DNA of 64,000 nucleotides from Pedobacter chitinilyticus (GTDB lineage Bacteria > Bacteroidota > Bacteroidia > Sphingobacteriales > Sphingobacteriaceae), in NCBI RefSeq assembly GCF_003313385.1, contig NZ_QMHN01000001.1, positions 929,325 through 993,324 on the forward strand, in the 5' to 3' direction. The notes under the pieces are model-generated. The model saw only the letters and a program-made list of their open reading frames with translations. It was not told the DNA's origin and ran no database searches. How positions within the stretch are numbered: position 1 is the first letter of the stretch; each line of letters opens with the position of its first letter. Below, piece after piece: positions 27,268-34,550 of this stretch. A program made the translations under genes and the position numbers.

Positions 27268-28203
27268 TTATTTTAGATTAAAATACGGGGTTGCTAAATC
27301 AAAAGCTTGCTGTTTAACCAATGCTCGATCTTCAACCGCTTCAATCCAGTTAATTTTGACACCATCTTTTTCCATTTTACGGAAAAAAGTCATTTGTCTT
27401 TTTGCAAACTGACAGATGGCAATACCTAGTCGTTCTCTTAAGATATTTAAATTGATTTCATGCTTCAGAAAGGCGATCACAAACTTATATTCCAGTCCAT
27501 AGAAAACCAACATTTCTTCACTTACGCCCTGCTTAAGCAAATCCTGTACTTCTTCAATGAGTCCACTAGAAAGACGTTCATCTAATCTTGACAGAATTTT
27601 ATTTCTTCGGACATCCACTTCATTATACAGCCCGATCACCAAAGGTTTTAGTTTCGTTCTTTTTTCAGTTTTAAGATCGTGATAGCTTAAATATTCAGCT
27701 ATTTCAATAGCCCTAATTAATCGTTTATGTGAACTGATATCCGCTTGTTCCCTTAATTGAGGCGGGTATTTATTTAGCTCATTTTGCAATTCATCCTTAT
27801 TTAGTAAAAACAACTGTTTTCTCAATTGCTCATTTACTGGGATAGCGGTCAGCTCGTGATTTTGCAACAAGCTATGGATGTACATACCAGTGCCCCCACA
27901 TAAAATTGGCAATTTACCTATGGTTTGTAGCTGATCAAATGCCTCGTAAAAATCATCCTTGAACGCATTCACTTGATAGCGCTGGCCAGCAGGTTTGATA
28001 TCAATTAAGTGATATGGGACTTTTTGTCCATTAATTTCGTATTCAGAGAGGTCTTTTCCAGTTCCGATATCCATCCCTTTAAAAACTTGCCTACTATCTG
28101 CACTAATGACCTCACCATTAAAAGCATGAGCTAATTGTACCGCCAACTTGGTTTTTCCAACCGCTGTTGCACCAAGTACAATTAACAAATTTTTATCAGA
28201 CAT
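27268..28203 (-). CDS. miaA: tRNA dimethylallyltransferase
   Basis: Transfers a dimethylallyl group to N6 of A37 in tRNAs reading UNN codons. 311 residues, normal length. P-loop GATAVGKT at about 11-18, then ISADSRQVFKGMDIGTGK, HLIDIKPAGQRYQVNAF, GGTGMYIHSLL, the later SHKRLIRAIEIAEY and the C-terminal QFAKRQMTFFRKM, all typical. Its ATG lies inside the end of the upstream gene (8-base overlap), so translation is probably coupled. Confidence 0.96.
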   Translation of the reverse strand: MSDKNLLIVLGATAVGKTKLAVQLAHAFNGEVISADSRQVFKGMDIGTGKDLSEYEINGQKVPYHLIDIKPAGQRYQVNAFKDDFYEAFDQLQTIGKLPILCGGTGMYIHSLLQNHELTAIPVNEQLRKQLFLLNKDELQNELNKYPPQLREQADISSHKRLIRAIEIAEYLSYHDLKTEKRTKLKPLVIGLYNEVDVRRNKILSRLDERLSSGLIEEVQDLLKQGVSEEMLVFYGLEYKFVIAFLKHEINLNILRERLGIAICQFAKRQMTFFRKMEKDGVKINWIEAVEDRALVKQQAFDLATPYFNLK

Positions 28204-29044
28204 TCGTATAGAGATGATATTTGAGATTACCCGTATTAAATACTTTGATCCAGTCGATACTAGTCAAAAAACTATCCAAATTTAATACATTTTGAGCTTC
28301 AAAAGCGGTCATTATTTTTTTTGGCAAGCGATGCGCATAGTACCTTGTCATGGTGTTGGTGTCCACATAAAAAAATACCGAATCCGTATTTCCTGATAAT
28401 TGAAAACCTAGTTTGTCATAACCTTTACCCAATGACCAATCCCGATCAGCATAGGTCATTAAATCGTTCACGCTTACTTTATCGAGAAAAGAAGCGATGA
28501 GTTTGCCTAGGCCGCCAGCGATGGTCACTCCAGTTTGCGTGGCAAAACGCACCAATTCTGCAGAGTTATAATGAGCTCCTTTGCTTTTCATCGGCCTCGA
28601 TGCCGCAAAACAAGCTACTGCCTTAAGCTCCCCGTTAAACTTTAATCCTAAATTGTACTTCGTTTTGATATAACCTTGTAAGTGATGTCGCTCTAAAAAA
28701 TCCTTGGCAGTTTCGGAATCGACCTCTTCTATTTTGCCTTTTCTACCATGTAAACTTTGATTTAGCCCGCAGAAAGAATGTATTCTACATAATACTTGTT
28801 CTCTTTTTTTTACCCAAACGTCTTCCCAAAGATGAACCAAAAAGATACCTTGTTGCGCATAAACGGCCTGTAGCGAGAGTAATTGTTGAGGTAAGAAATT
28901 AGCATTCAACGGTAAAAGATTAACATACACCCTTCCTTTGATCCCTACCACATAAAATGGATGTGTTTGGATTTCTTCTACAGCATGATATTGGTTTTGT
29001 ACGGTTAAAAAGAAATCTTCCTGAAATAACGGATTTAAACCCAC
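28196..29044 (-). CDS. Protein with phage Hef-type GNAT-like module
   Basis: A 282-residue protein without signal peptide. From memory it resembles a module common in phage genomes, where it accompanies homing endonucleases of the Hef type. The shared order is LVHLWEDVWVKKREQVLCRI, then FLERHHLQGYIKTKYNLGL, SAELVRFATQTGVTIAGGLGKLI, MTYADRDWSLGKGYDKLGF and SVFFYVD. The middle and end look like a GNAT-type fold. It starts with GTG 29044, overlapping the upstream DUF1801 gene by 10 bases, and its end overlaps miaA by 8; no internal ATG allows a full product. Function unknown; a DNA-related role is inferred from the phage relatives and the neighbouring methylase. Confidence 0.75.
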   Translation of the reverse strand: MGLNPLFQEDFFLTVQNQYHAVEEIQTHPFYVVGIKGRVYVNLLPLNANFLPQQLLSLQAVYAQQGIFLVHLWEDVWVKKREQVLCRIHSFCGLNQSLHGRKGKIEEVDSETAKDFLERHHLQGYIKTKYNLGLKFNGELKAVACFAASRPMKSKGAHYNSAELVRFATQTGVTIAGGLGKLIASFLDKVSVNDLMTYADRDWSLGKGYDKLGFQLSGNTDSVFFYVDTNTMTRYYAHRLPKKIMTAFEAQNVLNLDSFLTSIDWIKVFNTGNLKYHLYTNV

Positions 29045-29418
29045 TCGTTCTGTCTATAAATTTTATAACCTTTATCCAAGGCGTCTGTAATATGTGACAT
29101 TAATACCTCGTCAATTTTCTTAATGTGAAAGCATGATTTTCCTTTGAGCAATTTCAATAAATCTGGATGGACAAGTTCTCTAACCTCTGGATGAGTATAA
29201 AGCAGCATGAAATGAAGCGTAATGTCGCTTTTTAGCATTTTCAAACCAGCAAAATAGATTTCTTTTCTTTCACGACCTAACAAAACCACATTTTTTTCGC
29301 TCCAAAGGTCATATTCAGTTTCCGAATTTATCCTGCTAGTAAAACCCAATGCCTCGTAGGGTTGCATGCCTGCTCTAATGGTTTGAAAGATTTCGATCAA
29401 ATCTGTTTTCATATGCAT
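29035..29418 (-). CDS. DUF1801 (YdhG-like) protein
   Basis: A 127-residue soluble protein of the DUF1801 family, recognised by the C-terminal segment LLKLLKGKSCFHIKKIDEVL and the closing ITDALDKGYKIYRQNEWV. No enzymatic function is established for the family. It is the first gene of a tightly packed unit (DUF1801, GNAT-like, miaA, adenine methylase). The start is ATG 29418 or 29412; a TTG at 29421 is unlikely. The next gene starts within its last codons. Confidence 0.85.
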   Translation of the reverse strand: MHMKTDLIEIFQTIRAGMQPYEALGFTSRINSETEYDLWSEKNVVLLGRERKEIYFAGLKMLKSDITLHFMLLYTHPEVRELVHPDLLKLLKGKSCFHIKKIDEVLMSHITDALDKGYKIYRQNEWV

Positions 29419-29541
29419 CAATGTTAATGGACGACGGCAAACTTAATAAGTTATTTTTTAATTATGATAACACTATTTACCTAGAAATGTTTCTGTAAAT
29501 AAATAAGCGTCATTTTAAACTAATCTAAAATACACCGCAAC

Positions 29542-29577
29542 AAAAAAGCGCCCATGCTTTTAGGACATGGGCGCTTA
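29542..29577 (-). terminator. Terminator of the glycine-zipper lipoprotein gene
   Basis: Perfect 11-bp stem AAGCGCCCATG/CATGGGCGCTT (29546-29556, 29566-29576) with a T run on the minus strand, 17 bases after the stop. Confidence 0.85.
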
Positions 29578-29592
29578 TATATATGATAGAGT

Positions 29593-30066
29593 TTATTGTT
29601 TTTTCAGTACTCGGCCACTTTTTCTATCTTCGGCCCTACCAATGGCATAACCAGCTCCTGCGCCTGCCAAACCACCGATAATGGCTCCACGGGCGTTGTT
29701 TTTATCGATCAGCACACCACCAAGTGCACCAACTCCAGCACCAATGGCGGTACCTTTAGCTGCATCACTCCAACCTTTTTTCTTAGCTGGCGTAGTGGTT
29801 ACACCTGCAGAAGAAGTAGTGACTGTACCACCAGAACTATAACTTGAAGAAGCACTACGTCTAGCAGCGGCTAATTCTGCTTGATGCCTTTCTTCTACCC
29901 TACGTTTTTCGGCTTCTACTTCTGCACGTTTAAAGCTATCCAGCCTGATGCTATCTCTATATTTAACAATTGCTTGTTGCTTTTCTAATTCAACTTGTTT
30001 GTCACTCTTACCGCAAGAGACCAAAACTGTTGCCCCAATTGCGATTACTGCTAATATATTTTTCAT
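29593..30066 (-). CDS. Glycine-zipper lipoprotein
   Basis: A 157-residue protein with lipoprotein signal MKNILAVIAIGATVLVSC. A charged, probably coiled-coil stretch (about 22-75, rich in Glu/Arg/Lys) is followed by a Ser/Thr linker and a C-terminal glycine zipper (about 100-145, GTAIGAGVGALGGVLID and GAIIGGLAGAGAGYAIG) of the YMGG/Rick_17kDa type, which forms membrane-associated helical hairpins. Such proteins sit in the envelope; the role is unknown. Start ATG 30066 with AGGA a few bases upstream; a 15-residue longer form is unlikely because it would bury the signal peptide. Confidence 0.85.
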   Translation of the reverse strand: MKNILAVIAIGATVLVSCGKSDKQVELEKQQAIVKYRDSIRLDSFKRAEVEAEKRRVEERHQAELAAARRSASSSYSSGGTVTTSSAGVTTTPAKKKGWSDAAKGTAIGAGVGALGGVLIDKNNARGAIIGGLAGAGAGYAIGRAEDRKSGRVLKKQ

Positions 30067-30451
30067 CGTTCCTTTTGTTTTAGTTGATGAAACCTTAAGC
30101 GGCTGCACCATTTAGTTTAAATTATGATAGGTAACAAAACGTTTTAGAAATAGTTTGCAGCTATTTCTATTTGCTTTTACCAAACCATATTGCCTTTCGA
30201 AAAAACTATGCCAAAGTATTATTCATGGTAAAAATGTTCTATATCCAAAAGAAGAAAACCCTCATTAAAACCGATATAAAACAGCACTTTAACACCTTTT
30301 TAAGAGTATCTCCACCATTTAATACTGTGTATAAGTAATACGTTTAATGAAGCGCTTGGTTGCTATTTAATTATCTAAAAATATTTAACGATTGTCGGCT
30401 ATTCCATACAAAAAAACATATCTTGTACGATTATTTTTTTGATTGCGACGA
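30067..30451. other. Divergent promoter region with a hairpin
   Basis: About 385 non-coding bases between two divergent genes. It has a perfect 9-bp inverted repeat TAGAAATAG (30145-30153) and CTATTTCTA (30161-30169), a possible regulator site or RNA hairpin. Near 30418 a -7-like TATCTTGT lies before the beta-CASP gene. No small gene is seen. Confidence 0.45.
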
Positions 30452-31840
30452 ATGAGGTTAACGATATGGGGTGCTGCACAGCAGGTTACGGGAAGCATGC
30501 ACCTTTTACAACTAAACAACTATAATATTTTAATTGATTGCGGACTTGATTATGAGAAAGGCTCCTACCAAGAACAAAATTTATTCTTCCCTTTCAATCC
30601 TACAGAAATAGATTTAGTTATTTTAACTCATGCACATATTGACCATTCAGGAAACTTACCTACGTTGATCAGGATGGGTTATGATGGTCAGATTTTGTGT
30701 ACTGGTCCTACGGCAGATTTGACCGAAATCCTACTATTTGATTCAGTAAACATCTTTTTAGGAAAGCAAAATAAAAAACACAGGGGTAGAAAAAGAGGCC
30801 ATAGCGGGCCTCAACCTTTGTATCTTCAAAAGCATGTGATGGAAACCATGGATAGATTTGTCACCATTGGCTTTCATAAACTTTTTAAAATTAACGGCAC
30901 CATTGAGTTAACGTTTGTTCCTGCGGGACATTTGCTTGGCGCTGCTTCGGTCATCTTAAACATTAATGAAGATGGTGTTTCTAAAAAAATAGCTTTTACG
31001 GGTGACATTGGCCGAAAGAATTATCCAGTATTGGTAGATCCAGACCCTTTACCTGCTGTAGATTATTTGATTTGTGAGTCCACTTATGGTGGTCGTTTGC
31101 ATAGCAATGATACTTCACTAGATGATAAATTGGTAGAAGTAATTAATGAAACCTGCATTAAAAACCCAGGTAGATTGATTATTCCTGCATTTAGTATCGG
31201 TAGAACGCAGTCATTGATTTTTAAGCTGAACCAAATTTTCAATAAAGGCTTACTTCCGCCAGTAGAAATTTTTGTGGACAGTCCTTTGGCTAATTATGCT
31301 ACAGAAATCTATCGTAAGCACCATCAATATGTAAGTGAAGAGGCCAAAAGCTTTTACTTGGATAAAGGAGACGAGTTTGAATTTGAGCACCTCACCTATT
31401 TGCGTACACAGAAAGAAAGCTTGGCGGTAAGCAATTACTTAGACCCTTGTATTATTATTTCTTCGGCAGGAATGCTGGAAGGCGGCAGAATTCAAGATCA
31501 TATTTACTACAATATTCAAAACTATTACTGCACCATCCTATTTATTGGATATTGCGCCAAGGGCACTTTGGGTGATCGGTTATTACGTGGGGACCCAATC
31601 ATCCGTTTGCGAAATAGAGATTTAATGGTTTATGCTAAAATAACAAAGACCGATTTATTGAGTGGACATGGCGACCATAACGACCTGATGAATATCGTTA
31701 GACAACAAGATGTAGCCAAATTGAAAAAAGTATTTCTGGTACATGGAGAAGCCAGCAGTTTAACCGCATTTAAAACTGCCTTACAAGAAGAAGGTTATGC
31801 CGTAGAAATTCCAGAACGTGGAATTAGTTACGAGCTTTAG
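30452..31840 (+). CDS. Beta-CASP metallo-beta-lactamase RNase/hydrolase
   Basis: A 462-residue cytoplasmic protein of the CPSF73/Ysh1-like family. The metallo-lactamase core has the metal ligands THAHIDHSG (about 58-66), GHLLGAA and FTGDIGR. A beta-CASP insert (IPAFSIGRTQSLIFKLNQ; SSAGMLEGGRI) and the RMMBL RNA-specificity domain (DLLSGHGDHNDLM, VFLVHGEASS) follow. Family members are RNA endo/exonucleases. The start is ATG 30452 (MRLTIWGAAQQVTGS); TTG 30443 adds three residues. Its TAG overlaps the TAA of the convergent PorP/SprF gene. Confidence 0.92.
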   Translation: MRLTIWGAAQQVTGSMHLLQLNNYNILIDCGLDYEKGSYQEQNLFFPFNPTEIDLVILTHAHIDHSGNLPTLIRMGYDGQILCTGPTADLTEILLFDSVNIFLGKQNKKHRGRKRGHSGPQPLYLQKHVMETMDRFVTIGFHKLFKINGTIELTFVPAGHLLGAASVILNINEDGVSKKIAFTGDIGRKNYPVLVDPDPLPAVDYLICESTYGGRLHSNDTSLDDKLVEVINETCIKNPGRLIIPAFSIGRTQSLIFKLNQIFNKGLLPPVEIFVDSPLANYATEIYRKHHQYVSEEAKSFYLDKGDEFEFEHLTYLRTQKESLAVSNYLDPCIIISSAGMLEGGRIQDHIYYNIQNYYCTILFIGYCAKGTLGDRLLRGDPIIRLRNRDLMVYAKITKTDLLSGHGDHNDLMNIVRQQDVAKLKKVFLVHGEASSLTAFKTALQEEGYAVEIPERGISYEL

Positions 31841-32820
31841 AAATAACAGAAATTAACACGACGTTCTCTCTCATTCATAAAATTCCAACTTACGGAAATT
31901 TCATGGGTTGAGCCACTGTAGCCTGCCAAACTACCTACACTATGGTCGTAAGAATAACCTAACCTGAGTTTATCGCTAATGAAAAATTCGGCCATGCCAA
32001 TCAGTGCATTGGTATTTCTGGTATTCCCTACCACGGCTGGTTTATTGTAGATTTTAATTCCTGTTCTGTAGCCAGCTCCTATCCATATCTTTTGTTTGAA
32101 CAGAAAAAAAGCATTTAGATCTAATACCGTTGGACCAGCAATATCATCTTTAATCAAGAAAAATGGCTTGAAATCGATTTCGTATTCCACTAACGGAATC
32201 AATGTACCTGCTGTAAGGTAAAAATGTGGCTTAGGCGTAGGAAAATTGAAGTCCAGCTTCTTTTTATCCATCAAAAACCTTCCAATGATATTGTTTGCCG
32301 AGGCGCCGATGTACATTCGAGGGGTTGAAAAGAAAACGCCAGCACGCACGTCAGGGACTATTTCCTTCACCGTACCTGTTGGAATGAAATTATCGCCCAA
32401 GTCGCCTGGCTCCAACATATCGCCATAAATACCGAACTGTTGAAACCCAGCGCCCAATCCAAAGGCTAGTTTATTGGTTTCGTCTTCGTTCACTGGAAAA
32501 CGATAAGCGTAATTTACAAAGGCTGAGAGGTTTTTTTGGGCACCCAATTGATCAGCAGACAAAATTAACGAAAGGCCAACCCTCTCATTTGGCATTAGCA
32601 TGTCGGCCGCCATGGTGAAACTCTTAGGTGCACCATTAATGCCTGTCCACTGATTTCGGTAAGTGGCGTTGAGATTCAATCGCTCCCGGTAACCCGCATA
32701 CGCAGGATTGATGTAAATCGCATTAAAAATATATTGACTGTACTGTGCGTCTTGTTGTGCAAAGCTTCCAAAGCTTTGCATTGTAAATAAAAAGATAATA
32801 TACCAACTTCTTCTTCCCAT
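31837..32820 (-). CDS. PorP/SprF-family type IX secretion outer-membrane protein
   Basis: A 327-residue outer-membrane barrel. The signal peptide ends in SFGSFAQ. The family hallmark follows at once: QDAQYSQYIFNAIYINPAYAGY, then NATYRNQWTGINGAPKSF. In Flavobacterium, SprF-like proteins are needed for secretion or surface attachment of particular CHU_C (type B) cargo such as SprB. The gene lies directly behind a CHU_C protein gene (1-base gap), which fits a dedicated partner. Convergent with the beta-CASP gene, 4-base overlap. Confidence 0.93.
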   Translation of the reverse strand: MGRRSWYIIFLFTMQSFGSFAQQDAQYSQYIFNAIYINPAYAGYRERLNLNATYRNQWTGINGAPKSFTMAADMLMPNERVGLSLILSADQLGAQKNLSAFVNYAYRFPVNEDETNKLAFGLGAGFQQFGIYGDMLEPGDLGDNFIPTGTVKEIVPDVRAGVFFSTPRMYIGASANNIIGRFLMDKKKLDFNFPTPKPHFYLTAGTLIPLVEYEIDFKPFFLIKDDIAGPTVLDLNAFFLFKQKIWIGAGYRTGIKIYNKPAVVGNTRNTNALIGMAEFFISDKLRLGYSYDHSVGSLAGYSGSTHEISVSWNFMNERERRVNFCYF

Positions 32821-32821
32821 A

Positions 32822-33760
32822 CTATTTATCTCTTAATAAAGTGATATAACCCGTAACTGCACTTTGAGCGCCTTCCTTTGACACTAATTTGAGCACATAG
32901 TAATAAGTACCTTCACTTAAGCCTTCGCCACTCCAATTGTTAATGTAGCTCCCTGGGCTTCTATATACTTCGTTACCCCAGCGATTGAAAATAGCTAAAC
33001 TGCTTTCCTTGTAAAGCTCAATTCCGTCTATTTTAAGTACATCATTTTTGCCATCACCATTAGGCGTAATCACATTTGGCACTTTAATATTGCCGATGAT
33101 TTTCTTAACATCAGTAGAGGTGTTATTGCCCAAATCTGGATCTGGTAGTGTTGGATCTCCACCTGCCACCGTCACAGTATTGACGACATTACCCGCCATT
33201 GTTCCCTGTGCTTTAATTAACAAGGTGGCAGCTGGTCCTCCAGAGACTAGTAAAGGAATGGTCCAATTGATTCGCCCATTTACATATTCTGCTGTACCAA
33301 GCGAAGGTCTATCCATGGAGATAAATTTCAAATTTGGAGGAAAGATATCAGTCACTTGAACATTTGGATTGTCTGTGTTTTCGATATTGCGAACCGTAAT
33401 CATATAGGTGAAAGGTTCATTTGGTCCCACAAATCGAGTTTCCGATTTTTTGATTACCTCCAAATTTGAATATTCAACAATTACTCTAAACACATCGGAT
33501 AAATCAGATCCGCACCCCTCTTGACTGATGACTCTTACTTGGTAGTCACCAGCAGTAGTGGTATTGTACATAAAAGTGCTAGCTCCGGATATAGGTTGCC
33601 CATACCTGTACCATTGGTAAGAATATGTTCCATTTGGATTATCGACTCTAAGATGCGCCGTTCCTCCCTGTCGTATTCTTACTTCATTGGCGGTCTGCGC
33701 TTTTACAATTGTTACTTGCAAAAGCAGTAAAACCAAGTATGTCAGCCTCCGAAGCTTCAC
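32822..33760 (-). CDS. Secreted Ig-like protein with T9SS type B (CHU_C) C-terminus
   Basis: A 312-residue secreted protein with signal peptide MKLRRLTYLVLLLLQVTIVKAQ. An Ig/PKD-like module (about 25-95, YSYQWYRYGQPISGASTFMY) is followed by a DUF11-like module (about 97-215, VIKKSETRFVGPNEPFTYMITV). The C-terminal gliding-motility-associated domain spans about 225-312 (NVITPNGDGKNDVLKI, LAIFNRWGNEVY, GEGLSEGTYYYVLKL). The start is GTG 33760; no ATG precedes the signal peptide and two stops (TAG TAA) lie just upstream. It sits 6 bases after the previous gene and is followed directly by its PorP/SprF partner. Confidence 0.92.
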   Translation of the reverse strand: MKLRRLTYLVLLLLQVTIVKAQTANEVRIRQGGTAHLRVDNPNGTYSYQWYRYGQPISGASTFMYNTTTAGDYQVRVISQEGCGSDLSDVFRVIVEYSNLEVIKKSETRFVGPNEPFTYMITVRNIENTDNPNVQVTDIFPPNLKFISMDRPSLGTAEYVNGRINWTIPLLVSGGPAATLLIKAQGTMAGNVVNTVTVAGGDPTLPDPDLGNNTSTDVKKIIGNIKVPNVITPNGDGKNDVLKIDGIELYKESSLAIFNRWGNEVYRSPGSYINNWSGEGLSEGTYYYVLKLVSKEGAQSAVTGYITLLRDK

Positions 33761-33766
33761 TATTTA

Positions 33767-34513
33767 CTAGTTAACCAAAGAAATTGTTGGTTTGCCTGGT
33801 TTAGGTGTTACAGTGATTGATTGAGATGTAGTTGCTGACACTTCGCATCCTGCACCTGCTCTTAGTACCCCTGGGTTACCTGGCAAAAGTGTATAATTTA
33901 CGGTTGCATTAAATACATAAGTTCCAGCTTGAGTAGCTGTTAAAGTAAATATATTTTGATTAGTGGTGCTTGCATTGCTAGAACCGATAGAAGTAATTGG
34001 CGTTACAGGGTTTCCGTTAAATGTAGCCGACCAAGTGTAAGTGTAGCCAACACCATCAGGAAGCGAAGCAGCAGGTGTTGCTGTAGCTGTAATTTGCGAG
34101 CTCGCCGCTGGACCGCTTGCGTCACCGCAATAAGTAGAGTTAGTTGGTGCGCTTAACGCCAATGTTTTATTTGGAAGTTTATAAACCGAAAACGGATCAG
34201 ATGGGTCACCTAAACAGCCTGCGGCCGATTCTATACGTGTGGTGTAGTTGTGCGAACCAACGGTTAAATTGTTTGGAACCGTATAATTGGTTGAATTGGC
34301 CACAGAATAGGTATAAACAGCTACTTCTGTACCTGCTAAATACCAGTGTACCTTATCACCAGCAGTTAAAGTTGATTCTTCGGGCATGTGAAGTGTTGCC
34401 GTAGCATTATCACACAAATAAACATCGTAGTAGGTTTGAGCGTAACTAGAAAAAGTTAAGCCCAAAAGCAGAATTAAGGTAGTAATGACGTTGCGAGTAA
34501 TTGTTGTTTTCAT
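33767..34513 (-). CDS. Secreted Ig-like protein, short
   Basis: A 248-residue secreted protein: signal peptide MKTTITRNVITTLILLLGLTFSSYAQ, then Thr/Ser/Asn-rich beta-sandwich modules with paired Cys (YLCDNATATLHMP, ESAAGCLGDPSDPF). It lacks a CHU_C or other T9SS sorting domain. Its C-terminus (VTPKPGKPTISLVN) is very like that of the preceding large protein (ITPYPIKAHIQLVN). Together with the CHU_C and PorP/SprF genes it forms one transcription unit, so it is probably a component of the same surface structure. Confidence 0.82.
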   Translation of the reverse strand: MKTTITRNVITTLILLLGLTFSSYAQTYYDVYLCDNATATLHMPEESTLTAGDKVHWYLAGTEVAVYTYSVANSTNYTVPNNLTVGSHNYTTRIESAAGCLGDPSDPFSVYKLPNKTLALSAPTNSTYCGDASGPAASSQITATATPAASLPDGVGYTYTWSATFNGNPVTPITSIGSSNASTTNQNIFTLTATQAGTYVFNATVNYTLLPGNPGVLRAGAGCEVSATTSQSITVTPKPGKPTISLVN

Positions 34514-34550
34514 TGTTTTCGGGTTTGTAATGTTCTATTTAATATTGTTG

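Noticed and set aside
33767..34513. Fusion of the Ig-like and CHU_C genes broken by a stop
   Set aside because: Two consecutive stops (TAG TAA) separate them and the CHU_C protein has its own signal peptide behind a GTG start.
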